Shown here in pieces: positions 26,501 to 33,435 of a stretch of DNA of 33,673 bases. The DNA comes from Alphaproteobacteria bacterium. Its GTDB lineage: Bacteria; Pseudomonadota; Alphaproteobacteria; RF32; CAG-239. Under the pieces are notes generated by a model. It did no database searches and had not been told where the DNA came from. It was given only the letters and a program-made list of their open reading frames with translations. The stretch is taken from positions 1-33,673 of the forward strand of contig JAFUSH010000011.1 of NCBI GenBank assembly GCA_017471705.1, written 5' to 3'. Each line of letters starts with the position of its first letter. The first letter of the stretch is position 1. The position numbers and the translations under genes were made by a program.

Positions 26501-27036
26501 ATACTGTAATTGAACAAAACTTTATCAGCACATTTACCAAAGATAAAGCTTTCAAATGGTATGCTTCTGCAGGTAATTACGGAGCTCAAATTTATCAGAT
26601 TAATAAAAATGATAAGTTTTCTCCAAATAAAAATGAAGAATGGTCGCTTGAAATTATGCCAAATTATTATGCCTTTGAAAGGCGGGGCAAATTTTTTTGG
26701 AAAGATATTTATCCGACCGCCAAATTAATTACCTGTCTTAAAATAAATGATGTTGTAGAAGCAACATTTGGGCGTGATGATAAACTGGAAAGCGGTTTTT
26801 CCAAAATAAAAAATTGGGTGAAACTGCAATTTGTAAATCATCAGGATAAACAGAAATTAAAACTTTTATTCAGAGTTAAAAAAATGTCCGGCGGCAATAT
26901 TTACTTGCGTCCGTTACACGTAGCACAAGAGGATAACGGAGATGTGAAATCTTGGGCTTGCAGTGTCGGTAAATTTAAGCTGTATAAGTGCCGTAAAGTT
27001 TGTGTCACTCCGACAGGTAAAATTCTGAGAGGATAA
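23521..27036 (+). CDS. cas9: Cas9 RNA-guided endonuclease, type II-C
   Basis: A 1171-aa effector that cuts DNA matched by a crRNA:tracrRNA guide. RuvC-I is at the start (MNYRLGIDLGTSSLGW, Asp8), followed by the Arg-rich bridge helix (RRDARSSRTRLKRFKQRQRQ, about 53-72), a recognition lobe (about 75-490), RuvC-II with Glu518 (ITIELGREL), the HNH domain with Glu596-His597 (EIEHILPYSW), Asn611 and Asn620, RuvC-III with His815 and Asp818 (HHALDAF), and a C-terminal PAM-interacting region (about 930-1171). All catalytic residues are intact. Size and the lack of csn2 and cas4 place it in subtype II-C; it is larger than the compact ~1050-aa forms. GGAG lies 6 nt before the ATG. cas1 begins 3 bp after its stop. 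Confidence 0.97.
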   Translation: MNYRLGIDLGTSSLGWCCLKTENSEVVDILDMGVRIFPDGRNDKSKDPLCVARRDARSSRTRLKRFKQRQRQLINHLQQSGLLPANTADLKKLEGLNPYELRAIAVYKKISPYELGRAIFHINQRRGFLSNRQEERNKNNTKTQKAMDNLQDRINECNCSTLGEFLFKSGHYRFKNETDTNGNLKVDADTLYPNRQMYQDEFEKIWAKQKEFYPDILTNDLKKKIQNDIFYQRPLRRQETGFCWLEPEERRCPKAYVIAQQFRIMSDITNLRIGYPYDRALEKAEREILFEFLDNPPANSYDKEYYIPWEKILQCLHLDGNVALNLMKTYKKGLLCNITNAISGDEQSFGYLWHKFPTDVKDRIVYDLQDYSLKDEETEAKLLKICPELNKFQINAILDKSLYLPDGYMNFSAKAMQKLVNDMQLCGSDVETAIENVYHKTTADAGYFEEKEKLPPYQELFTESLIGGNKDKYDKELDYDNYMGRITNVSVHIALNQLRAVVNELIEKYGKPDGITIELGRELTKGKKALADIDKKHRENEKINNEAKTEIRKAGFAISLFNIEKYKVWLNCNRQDLYTGKNIELSDLFTEKYEIEHILPYSWSYDDTYDNKIITRANINRRKSNQLPYDFFSDEQQLKAVAKNDEEFAEMFLDNVTERAKDIDKLRGNFRKTFNFKAIKWRFSKNAREIFNKNNKNMARDLTDMQYMSKLAKKYLTCICSPDKIVSAKGAMTDLLKSIWDITDTLPEDYRLWEPQKWQKEDILDWQKKKIGRENVALTDDEINKLAQKSVDEMDNDTIHNMTLVGKDRTVHYHHALDAFVLANISTRIVQIISPKALANEVEILSEQHNKTLYEIQKSILKSRISYKPYEKFNKEDLSLRLRDIIISYKNPIDKLKSIIKKAEKYGKNLSNFSFAPICEDTAFSIKQILKISGNDMDIEFSVHKKEGKCNEKHKLSTMVPIFRTREQKREFLNMYPQWLRAVARKKNMSKDEYTVIEQNFISTFTKDKAFKWYASAGNYGAQIYQINKNDKFSPNKNEEWSLEIMPNYYAFERRGKFFWKDIYPTAKLITCLKINDVVEATFGRDDKLESGFSKIKNWVKLQFVNHQDKQKLKLLFRVKKMSGGNIYLRPLHVAQEDNGDVKSWACSVGKFKLYKCRKVCVTPTGKILRG

Positions 27037-27039
27037 GTT

Positions 27040-27942
27040 ATGCACGGAAATATAGTAGAAATCGGAACGGATAACAAGAAGCTATCCGTTCAGGCTGGCT
27101 TTTTACGTATCAGTGAGCAGAATGAAGTAATAAAAGATATCCCATTGGATTTGATTTTGAGTCTGGTTATTACTTCCCCAACGGTTGTTTACACACAACC
27201 ATTATTGCAACGTTTGGCTGAGGACGGAATCCCGCTAATTGTTTGCGGAAAAAACTTTATTCCGAGCGGCATTTATTTACCTTTAACCGGTCATTATAAA
27301 CAAAGTCATATCCAGCGCCAACAATTTGAAACAAGCGTTATCTTACAAAAGCGATTATGGCAACAAATTGTTATAGAAAAAGTCAAGCAACAAGCCGCCG
27401 TCTTGAAAAAACTCGGTAAAACAGATTTGTTAACTCCTCTTATTACTAAAATTACTTCCGGTGATAGTAAAAACATTGAGGCCATGGCTGCCAAAAGATA
27501 TTTTACCGCCTTATTCGGTAAGAATTTCAAGCGTGATGTTGAAGCTTTGGGCATAAACTCCTTTCTTAATTACGGGTATGCCGTTATGCGCGCTTGTGTT
27601 GCACGTTTTGTAATAGCAATGGGGCTAAATCCGGCATTAGCCGTAAAACATCAAAATAAACTTAATCCTCTTTGTTTGGTGGATGATTTAATGGAACCTT
27701 TTCGTCCGTTAGTTGATTATACTGTATACAAAGTATTTACCGAAAATAAATTAACCGATAATGAGGAACTAACTCCTGCATACAAAAAAATCTTATCAGG
27801 AATTTTAGATTGGGATTTAAAAGCTAAAAATATTGTTTCTCCTGTTTATCTGATTATAGAAGACTTTGTCCGTCAATACACAGATTCCATAACAGAAAAA
27901 CAAGTTGTTCTTTTTTCTAAGTACATTTTGCCAAATGTTTAA
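27040..27942 (+). CDS. cas1: CRISPR integrase Cas1
   Basis: A 300-aa metal-dependent integrase that inserts new spacers together with Cas2. The type II form is recognisable: a beta-domain with PLDLILSLVITSPTVVYTQPLL and IPLIVCG near 35-70, then the helical domain with Glu147 (IEAMAAKRYF), His204 (LAVKHQNKLNP) and Asp215-216 (LVDDLMEPFRP) as metal ligands. Length is typical. The ATG lies 3 bp after the cas9 stop, and its end overlaps the cas2 start by 8 bp, so cas9-cas1-cas2 is one operon. Confidence 0.97.
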   Translation: MHGNIVEIGTDNKKLSVQAGFLRISEQNEVIKDIPLDLILSLVITSPTVVYTQPLLQRLAEDGIPLIVCGKNFIPSGIYLPLTGHYKQSHIQRQQFETSVILQKRLWQQIVIEKVKQQAAVLKKLGKTDLLTPLITKITSGDSKNIEAMAAKRYFTALFGKNFKRDVEALGINSFLNYGYAVMRACVARFVIAMGLNPALAVKHQNKLNPLCLVDDLMEPFRPLVDYTVYKVFTENKLTDNEELTPAYKKILSGILDWDLKAKNIVSPVYLIIEDFVRQYTDSITEKQVVLFSKYILPNV

Positions 27943-28267
27943 TAAGCCGGATTTAAAATTAATGTGGATGATGGTTATGTTTGATTTGCCGACAGATACG
28001 TCGGAAGAACGTAAAAATGCGAGTGACTTCAGAAACTTTTTACAAAAAAAGGGATTTTCTATGGCGCAATTTTCTGTTTACTTTCGTTTTACCGGAAGTC
28101 GCGAAGAAAGCACAAAATATGTCAGAGCCGTTAAGCGAAATGCACCTTCTGTTGGGGATATTTGTATCCTATTTTTCACTGACAAGCAATTTGGTGATAT
28201 AATACATATAAAGAATAGAAAGAGCGATTCTCTTGCTCAAAAGGTAACTCAATATGAACTTTTTTAA
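27935..28267 (+). CDS. cas2: CRISPR adaptation protein Cas2
   Basis: A 110-aa ferredoxin-like-fold protein that bridges two Cas1 dimers during spacer capture. The first strand, LMWMMVMFDLPTDT, carries the conserved Asp, and FSVYFRF and VGDICILFFTDKQF are typical of the II-C form. The start at 27935 is chosen because it overlaps the cas1 stop by 8 bp and leaves a normal N-terminus; the frame is open ten codons further upstream. It is the last cas gene; no csn2 or cas4 follows. The array begins 72 bp downstream. Confidence 0.95.
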   Translation: MFNKPDLKLMWMMVMFDLPTDTSEERKNASDFRNFLQKKGFSMAQFSVYFRFTGSREESTKYVRAVKRNAPSVGDICILFFTDKQFGDIIHIKNRKSDSLAQKVTQYELF

Positions 28268-28294
28268 TAAAAATAACCTGTTTTTAAAATCGGT

Positions 28295-28338
28295 AGGTGC
28301 CAGAAAATCAATTAAAATCAATCTCTTATCTGACACCT
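28295..28338 (-). terminator. Hairpin abutting the last CRISPR repeat
   Basis: Arms AGGTGTCAGA and TCTGGCACCT (minus strand) pair over 10 bp with one U-G wobble and a 24-nt AU-rich loop. In the plus-strand RNA the wobble becomes a C-A mismatch, so the hairpin is better on the minus strand, the predicted direction of array transcription. It directly touches repeat 1 and may cap or end the array transcript; the following T-run is short. Confidence 0.5.
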
Positions 28339-28366
28339 ATTATAGCATATAGGAAATTATAGTCAA
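28339..28366 (-). promoter_or_regulatory. Promoter inside repeat 1 (same in all seven repeats)
   Basis: On the minus strand the repeat contains TTGACT, 16 bp, then TATAAT as its last six bases, with TG one base upstream (TGCTATAAT, a full extended -10). Identical boxes occur in each repeat at 66-bp intervals. Initiation about 7 nt into the next spacer would leave about 23-24 nt of guide. Confidence 0.75.
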
Positions 28367-28770
28367 GTCGCAACAATCGACCATTATATCAGTCCATTGA
28401 TTTAATTATAGCATATAGGAAATTATAGTCAAGTCGCAACCTAAGCATTAATTGCTTGTTGCTAATTGCTATTATAGCATATAGGAAATTATAGTCAAGT
28501 CGCAACTGCCGATTTTAACTTTAAATGCGTTTTTGAATTATAGCATATAGGAAATTATAGTCAAGTCGCAACTGCTAGTTTATACACGTAAACAAAAAGT
28601 TTATTATAGCATATAGGAAATTATAGTCAAGTCGCAACAAATCAAGCACCGTGTTGCCCTTGCTGCAAATTATAGCATATAGGAAATTATAGTCAAGTCG
28701 CAACGCCTTTACCGAAACATATTTGATGTCATCAATTATAGCATATAGGAAATTATAGTCAAGTCGCAAC
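28339..28770 (-). CRISPR. Type II-C CRISPR array, 7 repeats, 6 spacers
   Basis: Seven identical 36-bp repeats start at 28339, 28405, 28471, 28537, 28603, 28669 and 28735, separated by six 30-bp spacers. In the canonical direction (minus strand) the repeat begins GTTGCGACTTGAC and ends TATGCTATAAT, like the GTTG...CAAT repeats of other II-C systems. Its 5' part is complementary to the predicted tracrRNA. All repeats are unmutated, including both terminal copies, so neither end is marked as old by decay. Spacers were not recognisable by eye as any known phage, and no search was possible. Confidence 0.97.
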
Positions 28771-28791
28771 TATACCAAACATCCGTTTTTG

Positions 28792-29231
28792 TTATTGTAT
28801 TTCTATGTTATACCAGCCATTATCGTGTGTGGCTCCTGAAATTGTACGAATTAATGTTTTATCTGCTATAAATTCCTGAGTTAACACCGGAGGTACTTAA
28901 TTGGAATTCACCTTCTTTTGCTCAAGTGTTCGTTTAGCAACTTTAATCTACACTTATCAAAGAAAGCCACCTCATATCCGTCTATTTCATCCCCGACAGA
29001 TGCCTGATGTATTTCATCGTCCGTCCCCATATACGAAAAAGCATTCGTTACCAAACCGGTATCTTCATTAATTTCCCCCTTATCCATCGGATAATCACCG
29101 TCAACATAAGAACCGTTAATATAAACCTACTCACCGTCATCATCATCTCTGGCGTATTTGAGTGTTGCATTTTTGACTTTCAAAGAACCGTTAACATTAA
29201 CCTTACCTGCTACATCAATTAATTCTATCAC
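28792..29231 (-). pseudogene. Decayed gene, phage-fibre or surface-protein-like
   Basis: One minus-strand frame runs 29231-28908 and reads VAGKVNVNGSLKVKNATLKY, then an in-frame amber stop (29127-29129), then VYINGSYVDGDYPMDKGEIN and FSYMGTDDEIHQASVGDEID. A second, shifted frame (28896-28792) reads VLTQEFIADKTLIRTISGAT and HDNGWYNIEIQ. The Gly/Asn/Asp-rich beta-strand repeats resemble phage tail-fibre or bacterial surface proteins. With an internal stop, a frameshift and no start codon it is a remnant; family identity is uncertain. It fills most of the 523-bp space between the array and bioG. Confidence 0.5.
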
Positions 29232-29237
29232 GTTAAT

Positions 29238-29269
29238 GAATTTCCACCGGCTTATGCCGGTGGAGATTC
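29238..29269 (-). terminator. Strong hairpin after bioG
   Basis: An 8-bp CCACCGGC / GCCGGTGG stem with a 4-nt loop is extended by outer GAAT / ATTC pairs. It lies 25 bp past the bioG stop. No long U-run follows on either strand, so termination is plausible but not certain. Confidence 0.55.
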
Positions 29270-29293
29270 ATTTGATAGTTTGAGGGCAACATC

Positions 29294-29944
29294 TTACTTA
29301 CCGGTTTTAAGCATATCAGCAAAACCGCCGAACCTGAAAAAAATGTGGTGTTTGGCATTTTTGATGATTTGCAATTTGTCTTTATAAAAATCTCGTTGTG
29401 CCTGCACATTAAATATCAGGTCATTTTCAGCCACAATCGCTCTATCAAACATCGGATTGATATGTGTTTTATGTTCTGCATACATTTTTTGTAAAGCCGT
29501 CAATTCATTTTCGCAACTTTCTATGGTGCGCAATGATTGAAGCTTATTATAACGTTCATATTCTTCATCGCTAAAAACCATATATTTTCTGCGGAAATCC
29601 AAATAATTGTCCAAAGTTATTCCCTTAAAAACTTGAATTGTATCTTCGGATATACCGAGTTTGTCATCAAATAAATACGGATTGCCGCATACCGCTACCT
29701 TTTGACGGATATTGGGTAGCCTATCGGCAAAAACGGAAGCCACAAAAACACCGGCAGAATAAGCAATTACATAAATATTATCATATTTTTTGAAATCAAA
29801 ATCCAGCTGCATATCCTGATAATCATACAAAATCACAACATCTTTACTGTCGCGCAAATTGGTAAACTGATTCTCATCACACCCCCAGCCGGCAAAAAAG
29901 ACGATTAAATCATTTGAGTCGTTATTCCGGTAAAAATACCGCAT
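29294..29944 (-). CDS. bioG: Pimeloyl-ACP methyl ester esterase, BioG type (DUF452)
   Basis: A 216-aa alpha/beta hydrolase of the DUF452/BioG family, which frees pimeloyl-ACP from its methyl ester and so ends the BioC-BioH-type chain-building phase of biotin synthesis. The diagnostic N-terminal motif LIVFFAGWGCDENQF is present. The nucleophile is Ser63 in VIAYSAGVFVA (AxSxG rather than GxSxG, as often in this family), with His199/200 near the end (NAKHHIFFRFGG) as the likely catalytic base. The start is set at MRYFYRN, where AGGAGG lies 8 nt upstream; the frame is open 19 codons further up. No other biotin gene is in the window, and it stands alone between gene remnants, behind its own promoter. 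Confidence 0.8.
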   Translation of the reverse strand: MRYFYRNNDSNDLIVFFAGWGCDENQFTNLRDSKDVVILYDYQDMQLDFDFKKYDNIYVIAYSAGVFVASVFADRLPNIRQKVAVCGNPYLFDDKLGISEDTIQVFKGITLDNYLDFRRKYMVFSDEEYERYNKLQSLRTIESCENELTALQKMYAEHKTHINPMFDRAIVAENDLIFNVQAQRDFYKDKLQIIKNAKHHIFFRFGGFADMLKTGK

Positions 29945-29996
29945 TTTTATACCCTCCTTTAGGTTAGTATTAAACTTATTTGTAAGTATTGATTTT

Positions 29997-30025
29997 ATCA
30001 TATAATATTAAATCACTCTTAGCAA
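29997..30025 (-). promoter_or_regulatory. Promoter of bioG
   Basis: On the minus strand TTGCTA and TATGAT are spaced by 17 bp, about 53 nt before the bioG start codon. Confidence 0.6.
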
Positions 30026-30191
30026 GATTATTTTAGGAGATACTTATCTGAATGTTGCTGAATTAGCGGGAATTACATTCGTAGAAGGTAAATCTTATCA
30101 GATACAGATAAAAGGTGCCGCAACATTTTCGGAAAAAGCCTCAAAACCGACCGAAGGGGGAACTTTCTGGAATAGTCAAAAACTTTTTTAG
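30012..30191 (+). pseudogene. C-terminal fragment of a phage-tail-like protein
   Basis: An open plus-strand frame without a start codon gives GDTYLNVAELAGITFVEGKS and then YQIQIKGAATFSEKASKPTE and GGTFWNSQKLF before a TAG. The KPTEGG(T/F)FW ending resembles C-termini of phage tail proteins that present binding domains. It overlaps the bioG promoter at its left end and the stop of the WYL gene at its right end (convergent). Probably the leftover of a deleted prophage gene. Confidence 0.5.
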
Positions 30192-31156
30192 ACCTGTGTT
30201 TCTTCATACCAATTATCCGGTTTAATTACTTTAACGTGATTGCCCCAAGTGTATAAATGCCAGTCCATTTCAAGACGTCCGCCGGCTTTGAATTTAACCG
30301 TTAACGTACCGTCGGGATTTTCGCGCACCTGCTGTGTCGGATGGAAAATATAACGCTTAGCCTCCTCAGCGGTTTCTTTATCAAATAGCCACTCCACCTC
30401 AAAAGGGGGTTCTTGAAATACTCCGAAGGATCGCATCGAATACTCTTCTAAGCTGAAATCTTCCGGTATCTGATAAATATTTGGCAAAATTTCAATACTT
30501 TGAATATTGCTTAAAATAAAATTATGTACCTCATTGCCGAAAAAACCGTCACTATGGCGAGCCAAAAGATAATGATTTCGCTCACCGTATAAAATACCGT
30601 ATGGCATAAGAATATTATGGCTTATTTTGCCGCTTTGACGGTTAAAATAAGAAATTTTTATTTGATGACAACTTAAAATGGCCGCGCGGATTTTAGATAA
30701 AATTTCTTTATCAATCATAATTTTCGGTCCGGGACGCAAAGCCAACCCTTCAGCTTTCATCAGTTCTTCGGCATCAACTTCAATCCGGCGTTTTTGTTCC
30801 GGTTTAATCAAATTACGCAGCTTCAGTTCAATACGGGATAAAATCTCGGCCTTATCATTCATACTGCGCTTTTTCAAAGTATTAATCGCTGTTTTGAAAA
30901 CAGCCAGCTCCTCAGCCGAAAAAGAAATCAGAGAATTTAAACTGTGCTGTGCAATCCGCCAACGCTTAGTACGCTCTCCGGTATCCACCTCTTCCATTTG
31001 CGGAAAAAATTCATACAAAGCATTACGCATACGCTCTGCCGTCCGCCGCGATACACCATAGTCTCTTTGAATATCTTCTAAAGATACTCCCTCGCCGGAC
31101 TCTTGCATTTGCATTGCCAATTTAAATAAATCATAAGTTTTTTCATAATTTGCCAT
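30188..31156 (-). CDS. WYL-domain transcriptional regulator
   Basis: A 322-aa regulator. The N-terminal HTH (about 1-70) reads GVSLEDIQRDYGVSRRTAERMRNALYEFFP. A helical linker follows, then the WYL domain (about 155-240: IKISYFNRQSGKISHNILMPYGILYGERNHYLLARHS) and the WCX C-terminal domain (about 250-320), ending VKVIKPDNWYEE. WYL proteins sense nucleic acid or nucleotide ligands and often control phage defence or DNA-damage genes. It is divergent from the tandem-AAA ATPase gene with 132 bp between them, so that ATPase is its probable target. GGGAG lies before the ATG. The stop codon meets a phage-like fragment on the other strand. Confidence 0.9.
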   Translation of the reverse strand: MANYEKTYDLFKLAMQMQESGEGVSLEDIQRDYGVSRRTAERMRNALYEFFPQMEEVDTGERTKRWRIAQHSLNSLISFSAEELAVFKTAINTLKKRSMNDKAEILSRIELKLRNLIKPEQKRRIEVDAEELMKAEGLALRPGPKIMIDKEILSKIRAAILSCHQIKISYFNRQSGKISHNILMPYGILYGERNHYLLARHSDGFFGNEVHNFILSNIQSIEILPNIYQIPEDFSLEEYSMRSFGVFQEPPFEVEWLFDKETAEEAKRYIFHPTQQVRENPDGTLTVKFKAGGRLEMDWHLYTWGNHVKVIKPDNWYEETQV

Positions 31157-31177
31157 AGCTCATCTCCCTTTGCACAA

Positions 31178-31206
31178 GCTTATTGAACAAACTTTTACCT
31201 GTCAAT
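31178..31206 (-). promoter_or_regulatory. Candidate promoter of the WYL regulator gene
   Basis: On the minus strand TTGACA and TAAGCT are spaced by 17 bp. The -10 is poor, which may mean it needs activation or is weak. Confidence 0.5.
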
Positions 31207-31211
31207 TTGAA

Positions 31212-31259
31212 TTTATATTTTATATACGACTAATTTTGACGCATTCATATTTTATATTT
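31212..31259. promoter_or_regulatory. Paired direct repeats between the WYL and AAA genes
   Basis: Two 16-bp copies, ATTTATATTTTATATA (31212-31227) and ATTCATATTTTATATT (31244-31259), differ at two positions and are 32 bp apart, about three helical turns, so both face the same side of the DNA. A TTGACG (31237-31242) between them may be the -35 of the AAA gene. A likely binding site for the WYL protein. Confidence 0.5.
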
Positions 31260-31288
31260 TCATTACGTACAAAACGGAGGACTAAAAT

Positions 31289-33346
31289 ATGAGTACAAGT
31301 TTAAGAATGAGAAAAAGAAAAAGTTCTAATTCAAACAATTGGGATAATTTTGAAAAAAATGAATTGCTCGGTTATTTATATGAATTTTTAGCTAAAAAAG
31401 ATAATATCAAAGCTTATTTGAGCAAAATTTATGAATGGTACGTAGATGCCGGAGAAGAATATTTATCTTTTGATTGGATGAGCGATAAAGAAAGTGACGA
31501 AAATAATGAAAGCTTTGATATATTTTGCAAGAAACATAAAATCGAAGCCATTCGCCGTTGTAAAATGTTCAGGCAATTGATTGCAGAAAAAATAGAGAAA
31601 AATAAAAATACTAAAATCAGTACATTAGAAAATAAAATTAAACTAATTTCTAAATTATTCAGACTAACAAAAATCGAAAAAGATATTTTGGGATTTTATG
31701 TGCGGATGAAATTAAACTACTCCGTGGAAAATCTGCTCTGCACTCTGTTTAATCATCGCTGTGAGAAAATTGCACTTCCGAGCTATTTTTTGCCTTATTC
31801 CTCGGTTGTGATAGGTAATTACCTCAATGTAAACAATAAGCTTATGTCTTGCGGATTACTGGATACCGATTACGAAGGATATGCCATCGTGAGTGCACAG
31901 ACAATAAAAATGATTGGGCAGCAATTTTCATCAATTCAGAAATTACGTGAACTTATTTTAAATAAGCATCTGAAAACAAAACTTAATTTCAATGATTTTT
32001 CTCATATAGATGAGAAGGATTTTTGCTTGCGGCTGTTAAAAGGAGCAATCAAAACACATTCCGCGGGGATAAATATTTTACTTTACGGCAGACCGGGAAC
32101 AGGTAAAACAGAATTTGCCAAAGCTTTATGTCAAAAAGCAAAAGCTAAATTATATGCGGTAGGAGAAAAATCAGAAGACAGCCGTATGGAAAAATTATAT
32201 ATGCTTCAAAACGCTCTGACCAAAGACAAAGGAACGTGTCTGCTGATTGATGAAGCCGATGATTTGATGGAAGAAAGAAAAATCCGTGTTAATCGTATGC
32301 TGGAAAATAATTCAATTCCTTGCATCTGGATTGTTAACTCCATTCATTTTTTGGATAAGGCTTATCTGCGTCGTTTTGCCTTTGCCATTGAATTTAAAAT
32401 GACCGATACGGAAACCAAAACCCGAATATGGCAACGAACATTCAAACAAAACGATATGTCGATAAATTCGCAAACTGCCCGAAAATTGGCAGAAGAGTAC
32501 AATTTAACCCCTTCTTTTATTGCCAATGCCATACAAGCAGCCAAACTGGCACAAGGCGGAATGGAAGATATCCGCAAAAATCTTAATGCTATGGAAAAGG
32601 CTTATCACAACGGCAGGGAAAAAGAAAAAAAGAATATTCCGGTCAAAGAAGAAAAAAAATTCGTTAATTTTAATTCTGCTTTGCTTAATACCGACACAGA
32701 TTTACAAAAATTCACCGAACAGGTAAAAAATTTGCATCATAACAATTTCTCACTATGTCTGTATGGTGTGTCCGGAACCGGAAAATCAGCATTTGCCGAA
32801 TATTTGGCAGAGCAATTGGATATGCCGGTTTTAAAGAAAAATTGTTCCGATTTGCTTTCAATGTGGCACGGGGAAACCGAGCAAAACATAGCTTCAGCCT
32901 TTAGAGAAGCGCGAGAAAACAAAGCCTTACTTATTTTTGATGAAGCCGACAGTTTTCTGCAAAGCAGACAATATGCCGTGCGCTCTTGGGAAGTCACGCA
33001 GGTAAACGAAATGCTTACTCAAATGGAAAAACACGATTTACCGTTTGTTTGCACCACAAATCTGGTGGAAAATCTGGATAAAGCAAGTTTACGTCGTTTT
33101 ACTTTTAAAGTTGAATACAAATATATGACATCTGAACAAAACTCTTTGGCGCTTGAACATTTTTTCGGATTTAAAAACGTGGATTTATCATACATAGGAA
33201 GTTTAACACCGGGAGATTTTGCAGTGGTGAGACAAAAAGCTGAAATTATGGGATTTTCAGATAATAAAGATGAAATTATAAAGATGCTTGAATTGGAACA
33301 AAAGCAAAAAGAACCGATAACCCGACATATCGGCTTTTGCTTGTGA
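31289..33346 (+). CDS. Tandem-AAA ATPase of unknown function
   Basis: A 685-aa protein. The N-terminal ~240 residues are helical, charged and not recognisable. AAA domain 1 has Walker A GRPGTGKT (Lys273) and Walker B LLIDEAD (Asp321-Glu322); domain 2 has Walker A GVSGTGKS (Lys499) and Walker B LIFDEAD (Asp551-Glu552). Both end in a LRRF motif supplying arginine residues (AYLRRFAF, ASLRRFTF). Only domain 2 keeps a CDC48-like pore loop (SMWHGETEQN), so it probably does the threading while domain 1 looks structural or regulatory. GGAGG lies before the ATG. A hairpin CCGATA / TATCGG followed by CTTTT overlaps the last codons and may end transcription. Divergent from a WYL regulator. A CDC48-like remodelling or defence role is inference. 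Confidence 0.85.
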   Translation: MSTSLRMRKRKSSNSNNWDNFEKNELLGYLYEFLAKKDNIKAYLSKIYEWYVDAGEEYLSFDWMSDKESDENNESFDIFCKKHKIEAIRRCKMFRQLIAEKIEKNKNTKISTLENKIKLISKLFRLTKIEKDILGFYVRMKLNYSVENLLCTLFNHRCEKIALPSYFLPYSSVVIGNYLNVNNKLMSCGLLDTDYEGYAIVSAQTIKMIGQQFSSIQKLRELILNKHLKTKLNFNDFSHIDEKDFCLRLLKGAIKTHSAGINILLYGRPGTGKTEFAKALCQKAKAKLYAVGEKSEDSRMEKLYMLQNALTKDKGTCLLIDEADDLMEERKIRVNRMLENNSIPCIWIVNSIHFLDKAYLRRFAFAIEFKMTDTETKTRIWQRTFKQNDMSINSQTARKLAEEYNLTPSFIANAIQAAKLAQGGMEDIRKNLNAMEKAYHNGREKEKKNIPVKEEKKFVNFNSALLNTDTDLQKFTEQVKNLHHNNFSLCLYGVSGTGKSAFAEYLAEQLDMPVLKKNCSDLLSMWHGETEQNIASAFREARENKALLIFDEADSFLQSRQYAVRSWEVTQVNEMLTQMEKHDLPFVCTTNLVENLDKASLRRFTFKVEYKYMTSEQNSLALEHFFGFKNVDLSYIGSLTPGDFAVVRQKAEIMGFSDNKDEIIKMLELEQKQKEPITRHIGFCL

Positions 33347-33392
33347 ATTTACCATCAGGGGCATTAAGATATTTTGAACAGTAATTCATAAG

Positions 33393-33424
33393 ATTCTCGG
33401 TTCGCACTTCGTGCGCCCAAGAAT
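33393..33424. repeat. REP-like palindromic element
   Basis: The core CGCAC-TTC-GTGCG is enclosed by outer GG/CC and ATTCT/AGAAT arms and followed by GAC. This ATTCTCGG...AAGAATGAC pattern resembles short palindromes dispersed in intergenic DNA of many bacteria. It lies 46 bp past the AAA gene. Confidence 0.55.
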
Positions 33425-33435
33425 GACAAATATTG

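Noticed and set aside
28268..28338. Leader sequence on the cas2 side of the array
   Set aside because: The canonical repeat direction and embedded promoters run on the minus strand, so this side is the downstream end; the hairpin there fits a trailer better.
28575..28769. Open frame on the minus strand with a repeated 22-residue peptide (LRLDYNFLYAII)
   Set aside because: It is a translation of the CRISPR repeats; the 66-bp period keeps the frame open. No ribosome-binding site.
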